64,000 bases of DNA from Paractinoplanes rishiriensis (GCF_016862375.1 NZ_BOMV01000051.1:124001-188000), one strand, 5' to 3'. Counted from the stretch's first letter, positions 26,880 to 36,318 are shown. The notes: generated from the sequence alone by a model not told the origin. Numbers and translations are program-made.

Positions 26880-27590
26880 TCAAGCCACCAATCCGGTGAG
26901 GACCGCGAACGGGACCGACAGGTAACCGGCGACCAGGGTGACGGCGAGAACCAGGGCGACCGTACGCGCGACCCGCTCGCCGGCGACGGTCTGCTGGCCC
27001 AGCGTGCGCACCGCGCTGAAGATGCCGTGCCGCAGGTGGAACCCGACCGCGAGGATGGCGAGCGTGTAGAACAGCGTCACGTACCAGCGCTCGGGAGCGA
27101 AGTCGGCAACCACATTGGCGTACGGGTGCTCGCGGTCGCCGATCGGGTTGAGGTGCCCGGTCGTCAGGTCGAGGATGTGGAAGATGACGAAGAGCAGGAT
27201 GATCACGCCGCCCCAGCGCATGGTCCGGGCCGCGTAGCTGCCCTGCACCTTGGGGCGGTGGGCGTAGCGCACCGGACGGGCCGCGCGGGCCCGCCGGGCC
27301 AGGACGACCGCGGCCGCGATGTGCGTGACCACCGCCAAGGTGAGGCCGGCCCGCTGGATCCACAGGAACCAGGTGTGCGGCAGCAGCGGCGCACCGAGGT
27401 CGCGCAGCCAGTGCGCGTAGTGGTCGAACGAGGTCGCGCCCACAAAGATCTTGAGGTTGCCGATCATGTGCGCGAACAGGAACAGGACCAGCACGATGCC
27501 GGTCACCGCCATCAGAATTTTGAGTCCCACGGACGACGTCCGCCGGGCGGGTTTCGCCGCCTGCGTGGGTGTCCTCGTGTCGACCGCCAT
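26880..27590 (-). CDS. sdhC: succinate dehydrogenase cytochrome b subunit
   Basis: A 236 aa membrane anchor with five predicted helices and several His residues suitable as haem ligands (AHMIGNLKIF, HYAHWLRDLG, VVTHIAAAVVLARRARAARP, FHILDLTTGHLNP, GFHLRHGIFSAVRTLG). It delivers electrons to menaquinone. First gene of sdhCAB. TACCGT (complement of 27598-27603), seven bases before the ATG, points to a leaderless transcript. A LysR gene is divergent, so growth-condition control of the operon is likely. Confidence 0.92.
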   Translation of the reverse strand: MAVDTRTPTQAAKPARRTSSVGLKILMAVTGIVLVLFLFAHMIGNLKIFVGATSFDHYAHWLRDLGAPLLPHTWFLWIQRAGLTLAVVTHIAAAVVLARRARAARPVRYAHRPKVQGSYAARTMRWGGVIILLFVIFHILDLTTGHLNPIGDREHPYANVVADFAPERWYVTLFYTLAILAVGFHLRHGIFSAVRTLGQQTVAGERVARTVALVLAVTLVAGYLSVPFAVLTGLVA

Positions 27591-27597
27591 GAAAGGA

Positions 27598-27661
27598 ACG
27601 GTAGGAAGACTCTTGCGATTCGTCTAATGCATGATGACCTCAGTAAGCATAGAGATAAGCT
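27598..27661. promoter_or_regulatory. divergent sdhC/LysR control region
   Basis: The minus-strand -10 for sdhC is TACCGT (complement of 27598-27603) and the plus-strand -10 for the LysR gene is TAAGCT (27656-27661), six bases before its GTG. Between them is A/T-rich sequence, including the short repeat CTCA (27639-27642) ... TGAG (27664-27667). This is where a LysR protein would bind, although no single clear T-N11-A site stands out. Confidence 0.45.
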
Positions 27662-27667
27662 ATTGAG

Positions 27668-28585
27668 GTGCAACTCCAGCAGCTCCGATACTTCCTAGCA
27701 GTGGTCGAAACCCGGCATTTCACCCAGGCGGCCGAGAATGTGGCGGTCTCCCAGCCGACTCTCAGTAAGCAGATTCACACCCTCGAAGCCAGTCTCGGTG
27801 CCCCGCTGTTCGAACGCGTCCGCGGCGCGGTCACCCTCACCGCGGCCGGCGAGACGCTGCTGCCGCTCGCCCAGCGGATGGTGGCCGACGCCGACGCCGC
27901 CCGTGAGGCGGTGCGGGACATCGTCGGCCTGCGCCGCGGCGACGTGCGCCTCGGCGCCACGCCGAGCCTCTGCTCGTCGCTGGTCCCGCCGGTGCTGCGC
28001 ACGTTCCGCGCCGAGCATCCCGAGATTCAGCTGTACGTGACCGAGGGCAGTTCGCAGGACCTGATCGAGAGCCTGCTCGCGCACACCCTCGACCTGGCGC
28101 TCATCGTGCAGCCCGAGGAGGGCGTCGACGAGGCCCTGGCCACCGAGCCGGTGCTGCGCGAGAGCCTCGTGGTGGCCTCGGTCTACGACCGCCCGCCGCC
28201 CACCCCGTACGACCAGATCGCCCTGTCCGAACTGGAGCACACCCCGCTGGTGATGTTCCGGTCCGGATACGACATCCGCGGCGTCACCCTGGAGGCGTGC
28301 CGGCGGGCCGGGTTCACCCCGACGTTCGCGGTCGAGGGCGGCGAGATGGACGCGGTGCTGGCCTTCGTCGAGGCCGGGCTGGGGGTGGCGCTGGTGCCGA
28401 GCATGGTACTGGCCAACCGCCCGGCGCTGCGGGCCACGCCGCTGGCCCCGCCCGGCATGCGGCGCACCATCGCGCTGGCGCACCGGAAACGGTCGATCAT
28501 GCCGCACGCCGCGCAGGCGCTGCGGGCCACCCTGCTCACCCACGTGGCCACCGAGGAACTGCCGTCCGGCGTCCGGCCGCTCTAG
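27668..28585 (+). CDS. LysR family transcriptional regulator
   Basis: A 305 aa regulator. QLQQLRYFLAVVETRHFTQAAENVAVSQPTLSKQIHTLEASLGAPLFERV is the canonical N-terminal winged HTH, followed by a two-lobed co-inducer domain. The GTG start has TAAGCT six bases upstream. It is divergent from sdhCAB, which is the typical target arrangement for the family. Control of succinate oxidation is inferred from position only. Its stop is seven bases from the convergent neighbour. Confidence 0.9.
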   Translation: MQLQQLRYFLAVVETRHFTQAAENVAVSQPTLSKQIHTLEASLGAPLFERVRGAVTLTAAGETLLPLAQRMVADADAAREAVRDIVGLRRGDVRLGATPSLCSSLVPPVLRTFRAEHPEIQLYVTEGSSQDLIESLLAHTLDLALIVQPEEGVDEALATEPVLRESLVVASVYDRPPPTPYDQIALSELEHTPLVMFRSGYDIRGVTLEACRRAGFTPTFAVEGGEMDAVLAFVEAGLGVALVPSMVLANRPALRATPLAPPGMRRTIALAHRKRSIMPHAAQALRATLLTHVATEELPSGVRPL

Positions 28586-28592
28586 GGCTGCT

Positions 28593-29321
28593 TCAGAACC
28601 TGGTGATCGCCCACCAGCGGTCGAACAGCTCGCGGTCGCCCTCGACCGCGGCCGGCTCGCGCCGGCGGTTGAGCACCAGCAGCAGGTCGGTGACCGGCGC
28701 CGAGACCGTCACGTCGGCCGGTGCGGTGCCGGCCCGCCAGGAGAGCCCGCCGGCGTCCAGTGTCGCGTGCCAGCCGTCGCCGGTGTCGGTCGCGGTGAAC
28801 TGGAGCCGCTCGCCGTCGCCGGCGAACTTCCCGACGATCTCGAAGACCAGCAGCATGTCGGCGATGCCGTCGGCGGCCAGGTCGGGTGCGAGCCCGCCGG
28901 TCACGTCGTGGTCGATCTCGTCGGCGTCGAACCGGTGGATGATCAGATCGTGCACCATCCGGCGCAGCCAGAAGCCGGCCGTCTGGTGTTGCGGCTGCCA
29001 GGTCCACACCCGGCCGTCGAACCCCAGGTCGCGCACCGCGTCGGTGAGCCGCCGCGCGCCGGACGCCAGCCAGCCGGCCCACTCGGCCGGATCGTCGGGC
29101 GCGTCGACCAGCCGGTAGGGCGCGGGGCTGTCGCGGCGCGCCTCGATGATCCCGGCGGCCAGCCGGTGGCCGCTGCCGACGTGGGTCACCAGATCGCGCA
29201 CGGTCCACTCGGGACAGGCTGGCACCACCGCCTCGGGGAACTGGCCGGCCGCGGCCGCGGCCAGCCGGGCCGTCTCCGCCTCGAGTTCCGCCGCGTACCG
29301 CTCGGGCGCCAGCCAGCTCAT
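28593..29321 (-). CDS. mycothiol-dependent maleylpyruvate isomerase family protein
   Basis: A 242 aa member of the DinB-like four-helix family used by actinobacterial mycothiol-dependent enzymes. VPACPEWTVRDLVTHVGSGHRLAAGII near the N-terminus and the metal-site His of MVHDLIIHRFDADE are characteristic. The C-terminal segment is the usual MDMPI_C-type domain. The reaction is not predictable from sequence. TAGGGT stands seven bases before the ATG (complement of 29329-29334), so the message is probably leaderless. Confidence 0.8.
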   Translation of the reverse strand: MSWLAPERYAAELEAETARLAAAAAGQFPEAVVPACPEWTVRDLVTHVGSGHRLAAGIIEARRDSPAPYRLVDAPDDPAEWAGWLASGARRLTDAVRDLGFDGRVWTWQPQHQTAGFWLRRMVHDLIIHRFDADEIDHDVTGGLAPDLAADGIADMLLVFEIVGKFAGDGERLQFTATDTGDGWHATLDAGGLSWRAGTAPADVTVSAPVTDLLLVLNRRREPAAVEGDRELFDRWWAITRF

Positions 29322-29567
29322 GACCTTGACCCTACCCGGTTACAGGGCGCAATTAGCCGCCGATGACGATCCGTGTTCGCCGATGTCGGAGCGCTCCGCT
29401 GAACGGTGGTAAATGCCGCTGCCCGTTCTCGCTGACGGTATTGATCAAATTGGATCGGCTACCGTCTGCTTTTGTTACGTGGGCGCATTCCGGACCAATT
29501 AAAGATCCGCTCCGGTGCAGGTGAAGTGCCATGCCCGCCGAAATCTGCCAAACATTTCTCGACCCGG

Positions 29568-29595
29568 TTGCCAGACCCAGATATCGGGCTACTAT
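29568..29595 (+). promoter_or_regulatory. promoter of the VWA gene
   Basis: TTGCCA (29568-29573) and TACTAT (29590-29595), 16 bases apart, match actinobacterial housekeeping boxes. The ribosome binding site TGGAGGG (about 29624-29630) and ATG at 29637 follow at suitable distance. The rest of the gene-free stretch 29322-29567 has an A/T-rich segment with the palindrome TTGATCAA but no gene. Confidence 0.55.
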
Positions 29596-29636
29596 TCGGG
29601 CCATTCCCCAATGGACCTTGGCGTGGAGGGCGGTGC

Positions 29637-31340
29637 ATGTCGGAACTCGTGAGGCGCGAGCCGCAACCCCCCTCGCCCGAGCACGGCCACGAGCCCGACG
29701 AGCAGCCGCCCAGCGCGGTCATGCGGGTGCTGCTCGGGGTCAGCATCGTGCTGGTGCTCGTCCTGGTGGCGAGCGGCACCGCGTGGTGGCTGTACTCGCA
29801 GGAGCCGGTCGAGCAGTCCGCCGCCCGCGAGGCCGGTCCGTGCAGCCAGGCCGACCTGCGGGTGATCGCGGCGCCCGAGATCGCGCCGGTGGTGCAGGCC
29901 GCGGCCCGCACGGTCAACGGCGGCACCGACTGCGGCCCGATCGCGGTCATCGCGCAGGAACCGGACGCCACCGCCACCGCGTCGCAGCAGCCCGACGTGT
30001 GGATCCCGTCCAGCAGTTCCTGGCTGCGGATCGCGCTGGTCGGCGGCAGCACGGCCTACCAGGTGGAGGACGAGCCGCTGGCCCGCAGCCCGATCGTGCT
30101 GGCTGCGCCCGCCGAGGTGGCCGGCCACTTCGCCAAGGGTGACCAGACGTCCTGGATCGACCTGATGGCCGGGGTGGCCAGCCGCCGGGTCCCGGCCATG
30201 ACCATGCCCGACCCGCTGCACACCAGCGTGGGGATGCTCGCGGTCTACGCCATCCACACCGCGATGGCCAAGAGCACACCCGACGCGGGCATCGCCCAGT
30301 TGCGGGCGCTCACCCTGCGCAGCCGGCTCAAGGACGTCTCGGCCAACCCGGCGGCGCTGCTGGAAAAGGTGGCCGGCCAGACCGACGCGACCGCGGTGGC
30401 GAACGACGTGGGCGTCTTCCCGATCACCGAGCAGCAGCTCACCACGTACCAGCGCGCCGGGAACGCGGTGCGGCTGACCGGCTCGTTCCCGGCCGACGGC
30501 CTGATCGAGGCCGACTACCCGTACGCGGTGTCCACCTCCACGGCGCACCGCGACCTGGCCGACCGCCTGCGCGCCGCGATCACCGCGCCGCTGCTGACCG
30601 ATGCGGGCTTCCGGCCGTACGCGATGTCCCGGACCATCGCGGTGCCGGAGCGTTCCGACAAGCTGCTCGCCCCCGCCCTGCAGTGGGCCCAGTACCGCAG
30701 CATGGAGTTCCAGGTGCTGCTGCTGATCGACGCGTCCAGCTCGATGAACATCAAGGCCACCGACAAGACCGGCAAGGCCACCACCAAGGCCGGCCTGCTG
30801 CGCCGGTCCGGCCTGGACGCGGCCCGGCTGTTCGGCGACGAGACCAGCATCGGCATGTGGCTCTTCGGCACGCCCGCGGCCGACAGCCCCGCGCACACCG
30901 AGGCGGTGCCGTTCGGCCCGATCACCGCGCAGTTGGGCGCGAAGTCCCGGCGCGACACGCTGGCCACCGCGATCGGCGAATATCAGGCGCCGACGCTGGC
31001 CGGGACCCCGCTCTTCCAGACCATTCTGGACGCGCAGGCCGCCATGCGCCCGCGGGTCAAGCCCCAGACGATCACCCTGGTCATCGTGCTGAGCGACGGC
31101 ACCGACGGCGAATCCAAGTACGCGATGCCGAAAAAGACGTTCCTCGACCGCCTCAAGAAACAGCAGGACCCCAAGCGCCCGGTGCCGATCATCGCGGTCG
31201 GCTTCGGACCGGACGCCGACATGACCACGCTCACCGACATGGCCAAGGCCACCGATGGCAAGGCGATCGCCGCCAAGGACCCGGCCGACCTGGCGTCGGC
31301 GATGGCCAAGGCGTTCCTGGCGGCGCACGCCCCGAGCTGA
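29637..31340 (+). CDS. membrane-anchored substrate-binding-like protein fused to a VWA domain
   Basis: A 567 aa protein. Basic N-terminus, one transmembrane helix at about residues 29-52 (VMRVLLGVSIVLVLVLVASGTAWWL), then an extracellular region resembling an ABC-type solute-binding fold (PDVWIPSSSSWLRIAL, LARSPIVLAAPAEVAGHF, VFPITEQQLTTYQ...). A C-terminal von Willebrand A domain starts about residue 358. Its metal-ion-dependent adhesion site is intact: DASSS at 365-369, with later Thr and Asp residues in LVIVLSDGTDGE. It probably binds a ligand or protein at the cell surface. Exact role unknown. It is monocistronic. Confidence 0.8.
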   Translation: MSELVRREPQPPSPEHGHEPDEQPPSAVMRVLLGVSIVLVLVLVASGTAWWLYSQEPVEQSAAREAGPCSQADLRVIAAPEIAPVVQAAARTVNGGTDCGPIAVIAQEPDATATASQQPDVWIPSSSSWLRIALVGGSTAYQVEDEPLARSPIVLAAPAEVAGHFAKGDQTSWIDLMAGVASRRVPAMTMPDPLHTSVGMLAVYAIHTAMAKSTPDAGIAQLRALTLRSRLKDVSANPAALLEKVAGQTDATAVANDVGVFPITEQQLTTYQRAGNAVRLTGSFPADGLIEADYPYAVSTSTAHRDLADRLRAAITAPLLTDAGFRPYAMSRTIAVPERSDKLLAPALQWAQYRSMEFQVLLLIDASSSMNIKATDKTGKATTKAGLLRRSGLDAARLFGDETSIGMWLFGTPAADSPAHTEAVPFGPITAQLGAKSRRDTLATAIGEYQAPTLAGTPLFQTILDAQAAMRPRVKPQTITLVIVLSDGTDGESKYAMPKKTFLDRLKKQQDPKRPVPIIAVGFGPDADMTTLTDMAKATDGKAIAAKDPADLASAMAKAFLAAHAPS

Positions 31341-31734
31341 CCCGCACACCCCGCCGCCGGCAGTGCGGCGCTCGCCCGGGCCTTTGCCGCAGACGTTCCC
31401 CGGTGGCGCTCGTCCGCGACGCGATGTTGTCGATCTGCTGTTCGGGGATGTTCGGGGATCTGCTCGGGACGGCGGCGAGATCGGTCCCGGCATGCGGTTG
31501 TGGTGCTCATCAAGTGGGACGTGAAGCGCCCCGACTGGGAATCGAAGCGCCCGGCTGGGAACAAAGCCCCCCGCTCGGAATCGAACCGTCGCGGTGGAAG
31601 TGGTGTTGGGCGCGATCCCGATAAAGGCGGCCAAAACGCACCGGTCCCGGCCGCCCAAGAGCGGCAGTACGGGATCGGGGCGTCCGGGCCCTCCGGCTGC
31701 GGCGGCCCAGCCCCTGCGGCGGCCGGTGGCAGGG
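31341..31734. other. gene-free interval with imperfect repeats
   Basis: This lies between two convergent genes and has no convincing coding region. At about 31519-31592 there are three imperfect copies of a roughly 25 bp unit containing AAGCGCCC and TGGGAATCGAA. Nothing else definite is seen. Confidence 0.5.
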
Positions 31735-32888
31735 TCAGCCGTTGGTGGTGCGCATTGCCAGGGTGCGCGGTGACGCGGCGTTCAGGTCGTACCGGTTGCC
31801 GGCCGCCCAGATCGTCGACGGGCCGGTGGCGGTGGCGTCCGCCAGCAGGCCGGGCAGCGTGCCGGCCTCCGGGACCCAGGCCGAGCCGGACCACCGGGCG
31901 ATCGTGCTGCCGAACGCGTACACCCTGGTCGGGGAGAGGGCCGCGACGCTGCGGAAGCCCTGGCCGTCGTTCGGGGCGCCGGTCAGGAACGAGCGCTGCC
32001 AGGTCGACCCGTTCCAGTGCAGGGCGATCGGCATCGTGGTGAACAGCGTGCGGTGGAAGGCCCGGCCGACGATCCAGACGTCGTTAGCGGCGATCGCGAC
32101 GACGTCGTGGAGGGCCGGCACCGAGAACGTCGCGTCCGACTCGCTGCCGGGCACGGCCACCCGGGACCACGCGGTGCCGTTCCAGCGCAGCACGAGCCCG
32201 GTGGTGGTGCCGCCGTACCCGTCGAAGCCCATGTTGCCGATCGCCCAGATGTCGTTTGCCGACGCGCCGTCGATGTCGGTCAGCAGGTTGGTGGTGGCGT
32301 CCGGGTTCGGGCTGGGCACGACGGTCCAGGCCGTGCCGTTCCACCGCTGGATCAGCGTGCGGTTGCCGGGCTGGGTGCTGGCCGAGTAGGACCCGACCGC
32401 CCAGGCGTTGGTGGCGGAGAACGTCTTGACGCCGGCCAGGCGGGCGCCGAGCGCATTCGGCGGGGCCGGGCTCGGCACGACGCTCCACGAGCCGCCGGTC
32501 CAGCGTTCGACCAGAGTGCCCGAGTTGATCGCGCCGCCGGCCTGGACGACCTCGCGGCTGCCGACCGCCCAGACGTCGGTGGCCGAACTGCCGTCCACTC
32601 CGGAGAGTTCGCCGGCCAGACCGGGCTCGGCGCGATCGTCCACGCGCCGCCGGCCAGCCGGGCGATGAGCGGGCGCTGGAAAGGCTGTGCCGGGGTGTGA
32701 TCGGCCCGGCCGACCGCCCAGACGTCGGTGGCGCCGGCCGCGTCGACACCGAAGAACTCGTTCGGGCCGGCCGAGGCGTTCGGCGTCGGCACCACCGTCC
32801 AGGTGGCGGCGAGCGCCGGGTCGGCCGGCAGCAGGATGAGAACCGGAATCGCCACAGCGAGCAGGGTGCGGTGACGTGAGATCGACAT
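31735..32888 (-). pseudogene. secreted beta-propeller-like protein, frameshifted
   Basis: The N-terminal part reads from an ATG at 32888 with a good signal peptide (MSISRHRTLLAVAIPVLILL...ADPALA) and then repeats of the form W.VVPTPN...GVDA..ATDVWAVG. At about 32615-32640 this frame loses the pattern, and the frame ending at 31735 takes it up with GVDGSSATDVWAVG and at least five more repeats. Joining the two frames would give about 384 aa of tandem ~50-60 aa propeller blades with conserved Trp. A single-base loss or a two-base gain near CCGGGCT (32621-32627) explains it. Either a decaying gene or a sequencing error. Confidence 0.75.
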
Positions 32889-32998
32889 TTTCGAGCCCCC
32901 TTTTGGGAAATGCCGTCATCGTCCCGCCGGGGTTTTCCGCAAGTCCACGAACGCGTCGCGGACCGGCGTCATCTGGGTATCACGACCCGTATCTATTA

Positions 32999-33009
32999 AC
33001 AAGTCTTGT
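32999..33009. promoter_or_regulatory. short palindrome upstream of the ricin-like secreted gene
   Basis: ACAAGTCTTGT is a perfect 11 bp palindrome (ACAAG-T-CTTGT), and ACAAGTGT follows at 33013-33020 as a partial second copy. It lies about 60 bases before the ATG at 33067, where an operator would be expected. Confidence 0.35.
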
Positions 33010-33066
33010 CGAACAAGTGTCCACAGTGGCAACATCCAGGGCAAGATCAAACCACATGGGGGAACG

Positions 33067-33639
33067 ATGAAATTGAAGCGTGGTATGCGTCTCGGCGCCG
33101 CCGTTGCGGCCGGCTTGCTGGCCGTGGCGCTGACGCCGGCCGGGGCGAACGCCAAGCCCGGCGACGGCTGGTTCGCGATGGTCAATCAGAAGAATCCGGG
33201 CAGGTACTACATGGACGTCAACCCCGGGGTTGGTTCCGTGGTCACGGTGGCGGGGGCCCAGTCCGGCGACGGCGGAAATCTGCAAGGGCGGCAGGAGTGG
33301 CGCCGGGTCAACTTCAGCGACGGCACCTTCATGTTCCGCAGCGCCGGCACCTCGAACCAGTTCGCGCTGTCGCTCGCCGGCAACGGTTACGACAACGGGA
33401 CGCGGGTCGTCTCGTGGTGGTACCAGGAGGACAACCCGAACCAGTATTGGATGCAGGAGAAGTACTGGGGCAGCAACATCTATCAATACCGCAATCTCGG
33501 CGCCAGCGCGAAGGCCCACGTCTCGATGTGCATGGCCGTCGCGGGCGCCGGGGACGGCTCGATCCAGCCCGGTGACGAGGTCATCATCTTCCGCTGCGGG
33601 AGCGGCGCGGACCAGCAGTGGTACCAGTACGACAACTGA
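33067..33639 (+). CDS. secreted protein, ricin-B-like beta-trefoil
   Basis: A 190 aa exported protein. The signal peptide is MKLKRGMRLGAAVAAGLLAVALTPAGANA. The mature part is rich in aromatic, Gly and Asn residues and shows QxW-like elements spaced as in a ricin B / RICIN trefoil (QEWRRVNF, NPNQYWMQEKYWG, DQQWYQYDN). It may bind carbohydrate, but the match is loose. GGGGGAA gives a ribosome binding site before the ATG. The gene ends at a hairpin shared with the carotenoid operon. Confidence 0.65.
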   Translation: MKLKRGMRLGAAVAAGLLAVALTPAGANAKPGDGWFAMVNQKNPGRYYMDVNPGVGSVVTVAGAQSGDGGNLQGRQEWRRVNFSDGTFMFRSAGTSNQFALSLAGNGYDNGTRVVSWWYQEDNPNQYWMQEKYWGSNIYQYRNLGASAKAHVSMCMAVAGAGDGSIQPGDEVIIFRCGSGADQQWYQYDN

Positions 33640-33653
33640 CCCGCTGAGCGTGC

Positions 33654-33686
33654 GGTCCCGCCCGGGCCTCAGGGGCGGGCGGGACC
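33654..33686. terminator. bidirectional terminator hairpin
   Basis: An 11 bp perfect stem, GGTCCCGCCCG (33654-33664) with CGGGCGGGACC (33676-33686), around an 11-base loop. It serves the plus-strand secreted gene and overlaps the last codons of the minus-strand carotenoid oxidoreductase. Confidence 0.75.
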
Positions 33687-35177
33687 GATCCGGTCGGCGA
33701 CCATCTGGGCCGACAGGGTGACCATCGGCAGCCCGCCACCCGGGTGCACCGAGCCGCCCACCAGCCACAGGCCGCCGACCGGGCCGCGGTTGGGCGGGCG
33801 CAGCAGGCCGCCCGCGGTGCCATAGATCGCGCCGCCCGGCGCCGCGGTGTCGGCGGCCAGGTCGGCCGGGGTGCGGACCTCGCGGAACACCAGCCGATCG
33901 CGCACGTCCAGGCCGCGGTGGGCCAGAAGCTTCACAACATGGTCGGCGTACGCGTCGGCCAGCCCCGGGCGGCGCCAGTCGGTCGCCCGCCAGCCGCGGC
34001 CGTGCGGGGGCGCGTTGACCAGCACGAACCACGCCTCGGTGCCGGGCGGGTGCACGCCCGGGTCGGCCGCCCGGGTGATGAAGATCGTGGGGTCGGACGC
34101 CGGCACCGCGCGCCGGCCCGCGGAGCCGAAGATCGCGTCGAACTCGGCGTCGTAGTAGCCGGGGAAATAGACGGTGTGGTGGGCCAGCGCCGGCGTCTCG
34201 CCGCGCACACCCAACAGCAGGACAAACCCGGCCAGGCTGCGATCGGCCAGCCGCGCCAGCCGGCCCGGGGTGGGCAGCAGATCGCGGTAAAGGGTGAGAG
34301 CGTCCACATCGGACACGACGATGTCGGCGGGAATGAAGCGCTCGGTGGCGCCGGATGCCGCCGCCTCGGTCGTCGCGGTCCGGTGGCCGGCGCCGGATTT
34401 CGGAGGGCCGGCCCGCTCCGTCACCCGGATGCCGCAGGCCAGGCCGCCGGCGGTCGCGATGCCTGTTACTTCGGAATTCAGGAAAATGTGGACGCCCAGC
34501 TCGGTGCAGCGGTCGACCAGGGCGGTGCCGAGCGTGCCCAGGCCGCCGGGCAGATACCAGCCGCCAAAGTGCAGTTCGGCATACGGGATGGCGGCCAGCG
34601 CGGCCGGGGCGCGGCGTGGGTCGGTGCCGGTGTAGGTGGCGTACCGGTCCAGCAGCATCCGCAGCCGGGGGTCGCGCAGGTAGTGCCGGCCCAGGTGGCG
34701 CAGCGTGCGGCCGGGGGCGATGGCGGCCAGGCCGGGCAGCCGCCAGGACAGGGCGGCCAGCGTGGCGGGGGTGACCGGACGTTGCAGCACCGAGCGCCAG
34801 GATGCCCGCCAGATGCGTTCGGCGCGGCGCCAGAAGCGGTGCCAGTCGTCGGCGGCGGCCACGCCGAGGGCGTCGCGGATGCGGTCCAGGAAGACCTCGT
34901 GGTCCGCGGCGGAGTCGAGCACCGTGCCGTCCGGGAAGACGTGCCGCACCACCGGGTCGAGCGCGACCGGGCGCAGGTGCAGGTCGTCGAACACCTGCGG
35001 CAGCGTCAGCAGGCTCGGCCCGGTGTCGAAGCGGAAGCCGTCCCGCTCGTGGACACCCAGCTTGCCGCCGGCCACCGCGGACCGCTCGTGCACCTCGACC
35101 TCGTGCCCGGCCTGCGCCAGCCGGACCGCCGCCGTCAGCCCGCCGACCCCGGCCCCGATGACCGCGATCCGGCTCAC
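33669..35177 (-). CDS. crtD: CrtD/CrtI-type carotenoid desaturase
   Basis: An FAD-dependent desaturase of about 502 aa. MSRIAVIGAGVGGLTAAVRLAQAGHEVEVHE is the FAD-binding fold, then GGKLGVHERDGFRFDTGPSLLTLP, and the C-terminal FAD block GGSVHPGGGLPMVTLSAQMVADRI is typical of the phytoene-desaturase family. The GTG at 35177 has GGGGTGG at good spacing; a GTG at 35186 is the alternative. Placed after cruF and a glycosyltransferase, it best fits CrtD, which introduces the 3',4' double bond in the acyclic end of carotenoid glycosides. Last gene of the operon. Confidence 0.85.
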   Translation of the reverse strand: MSRIAVIGAGVGGLTAAVRLAQAGHEVEVHERSAVAGGKLGVHERDGFRFDTGPSLLTLPQVFDDLHLRPVALDPVVRHVFPDGTVLDSAADHEVFLDRIRDALGVAAADDWHRFWRRAERIWRASWRSVLQRPVTPATLAALSWRLPGLAAIAPGRTLRHLGRHYLRDPRLRMLLDRYATYTGTDPRRAPAALAAIPYAELHFGGWYLPGGLGTLGTALVDRCTELGVHIFLNSEVTGIATAGGLACGIRVTERAGPPKSGAGHRTATTEAAASGATERFIPADIVVSDVDALTLYRDLLPTPGRLARLADRSLAGFVLLLGVRGETPALAHHTVYFPGYYDAEFDAIFGSAGRRAVPASDPTIFITRAADPGVHPPGTEAWFVLVNAPPHGRGWRATDWRRPGLADAYADHVVKLLAHRGLDVRDRLVFREVRTPADLAADTAAPGGAIYGTAGGLLRPPNRGPVGGLWLVGGSVHPGGGLPMVTLSAQMVADRIGPARP

Positions 35178-35223
35178 CGCAACCACCCCGCGGTCACGTC
35201 GGGCACGGTCATCACGATCCGGC

Positions 35224-36318
35224 TCACAGCGGCCGGCCCTTCCAGGTCAGGGCGCCGCGGCGACGCAGCCGGAAGGACCGCGCCACCAGCCAGCCGAACA
35301 GCACGATCGACGCCGGGTGGGCCAGGGCGTCCGGCCAGGCACGTCCGCCGGTCACGCTCGCCGCGGTGGCACGACCACAAACCCCTAGCAGGTACGCCGT
35401 GAGCGCGATCGCGGCCCAGCGGAACTCCCCGGACGCGGCCAGGATCGGGGCGGCGACGGCGGGAGCCGCGTACAGCAAAAGCAGAATGACCACGACGGCG
35501 CCGGCGGCGGGGGCGGAGCCGAACGAATGCCAGAGCGACTTGCCGTAGCCGGCGACTAGTGCGGGCCAGGTCGCATACATCCGGCAGGACGCCGCGGGGG
35601 AGCCGTCGGCCAGCGCGATCCGGCCGCCGGTGCGTTTGACCTGCCGGGCCAGGGCGATGTCCTCGAGGACGTCGGCGCGCACCGCGGCATGACCGCCGGC
35701 GCGCTGGTAGCCGGCGCGGTCGACCAGGAGCCACTGGCCACCGGCCGCGGACAGCGACGGTCGCGGCGAGCGTTCCATGGCGCGCAGCGGGAGGAAGGTG
35801 AGCCAGGACCACTGGAGGAGGGGCTGGACCAGGCGGCCGGCGCCGGTGATTTCCGGGTACGGGGACAGCAGCGTCACGCCGGTCCGGCGCAGCAGGGTGG
35901 TGGCCCGGCGGATCGCGTCGGGGGCCAGCACCACGTCGGCGTCCACGAAGGACAGCACGTCGGCGCCGGCGGCGGCCTCGGCCAGTTGATGGCAGGCGTG
36001 CGGCTTGCCGAGCCAGCCGGCCGGGAGCGGCGCGCCGGTGAGCAGTCGTACCTTGTCGCCGGCCGCCGCGCGTACCACCTCTGCGGTTTGGTCTGTCGAG
36101 CCGTCGTCCAGGACGAATATCGTCAGGCCGGGCACGCCCTCCTGGGCCAGCAACGACTCGAGACACGGCTGGACCCGGTCGGCCTCGTTGCGCACCGGCA
36201 GCAGGACGGCGACCTTCTCGGACACGGTCGCGGCCGGCGGCAGGCGTCGCAGCAGCGCCGCGTTGACCACCGTGTGCGCGGCCAGCGCCGCCCAGGGCAG
36301 CAGCACCAGCCAGCTCAT
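35224..36318 (-). CDS. cruC: family 2 glycosyltransferase, CruC-like
   Basis: A 364 aa membrane glycosyltransferase. It has an N-terminal helix, a GT-A domain with VAVLLPVRNEADRVQPCLESLLAQ, DDGSTDQT, the metal-binding FVDADVVL, and EDIALARQVKRTGG, then a cluster of C-terminal helices. Its ATG overlaps the cruF stop, so coupling is tight. In Salinispora, the equivalent gene adds glucose to the hydroxylated tail of sioxanthin. Here the same role is inferred from the CruF and CrtD neighbours. Confidence 0.85.
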   Translation of the reverse strand: MSWLVLLPWAALAAHTVVNAALLRRLPPAATVSEKVAVLLPVRNEADRVQPCLESLLAQEGVPGLTIFVLDDGSTDQTAEVVRAAAGDKVRLLTGAPLPAGWLGKPHACHQLAEAAAGADVLSFVDADVVLAPDAIRRATTLLRRTGVTLLSPYPEITGAGRLVQPLLQWSWLTFLPLRAMERSPRPSLSAAGGQWLLVDRAGYQRAGGHAAVRADVLEDIALARQVKRTGGRIALADGSPAASCRMYATWPALVAGYGKSLWHSFGSAPAAGAVVVILLLLYAAPAVAAPILAASGEFRWAAIALTAYLLGVCGRATAASVTGGRAWPDALAHPASIVLFGWLVARSFRLRRRGALTWKGRPL

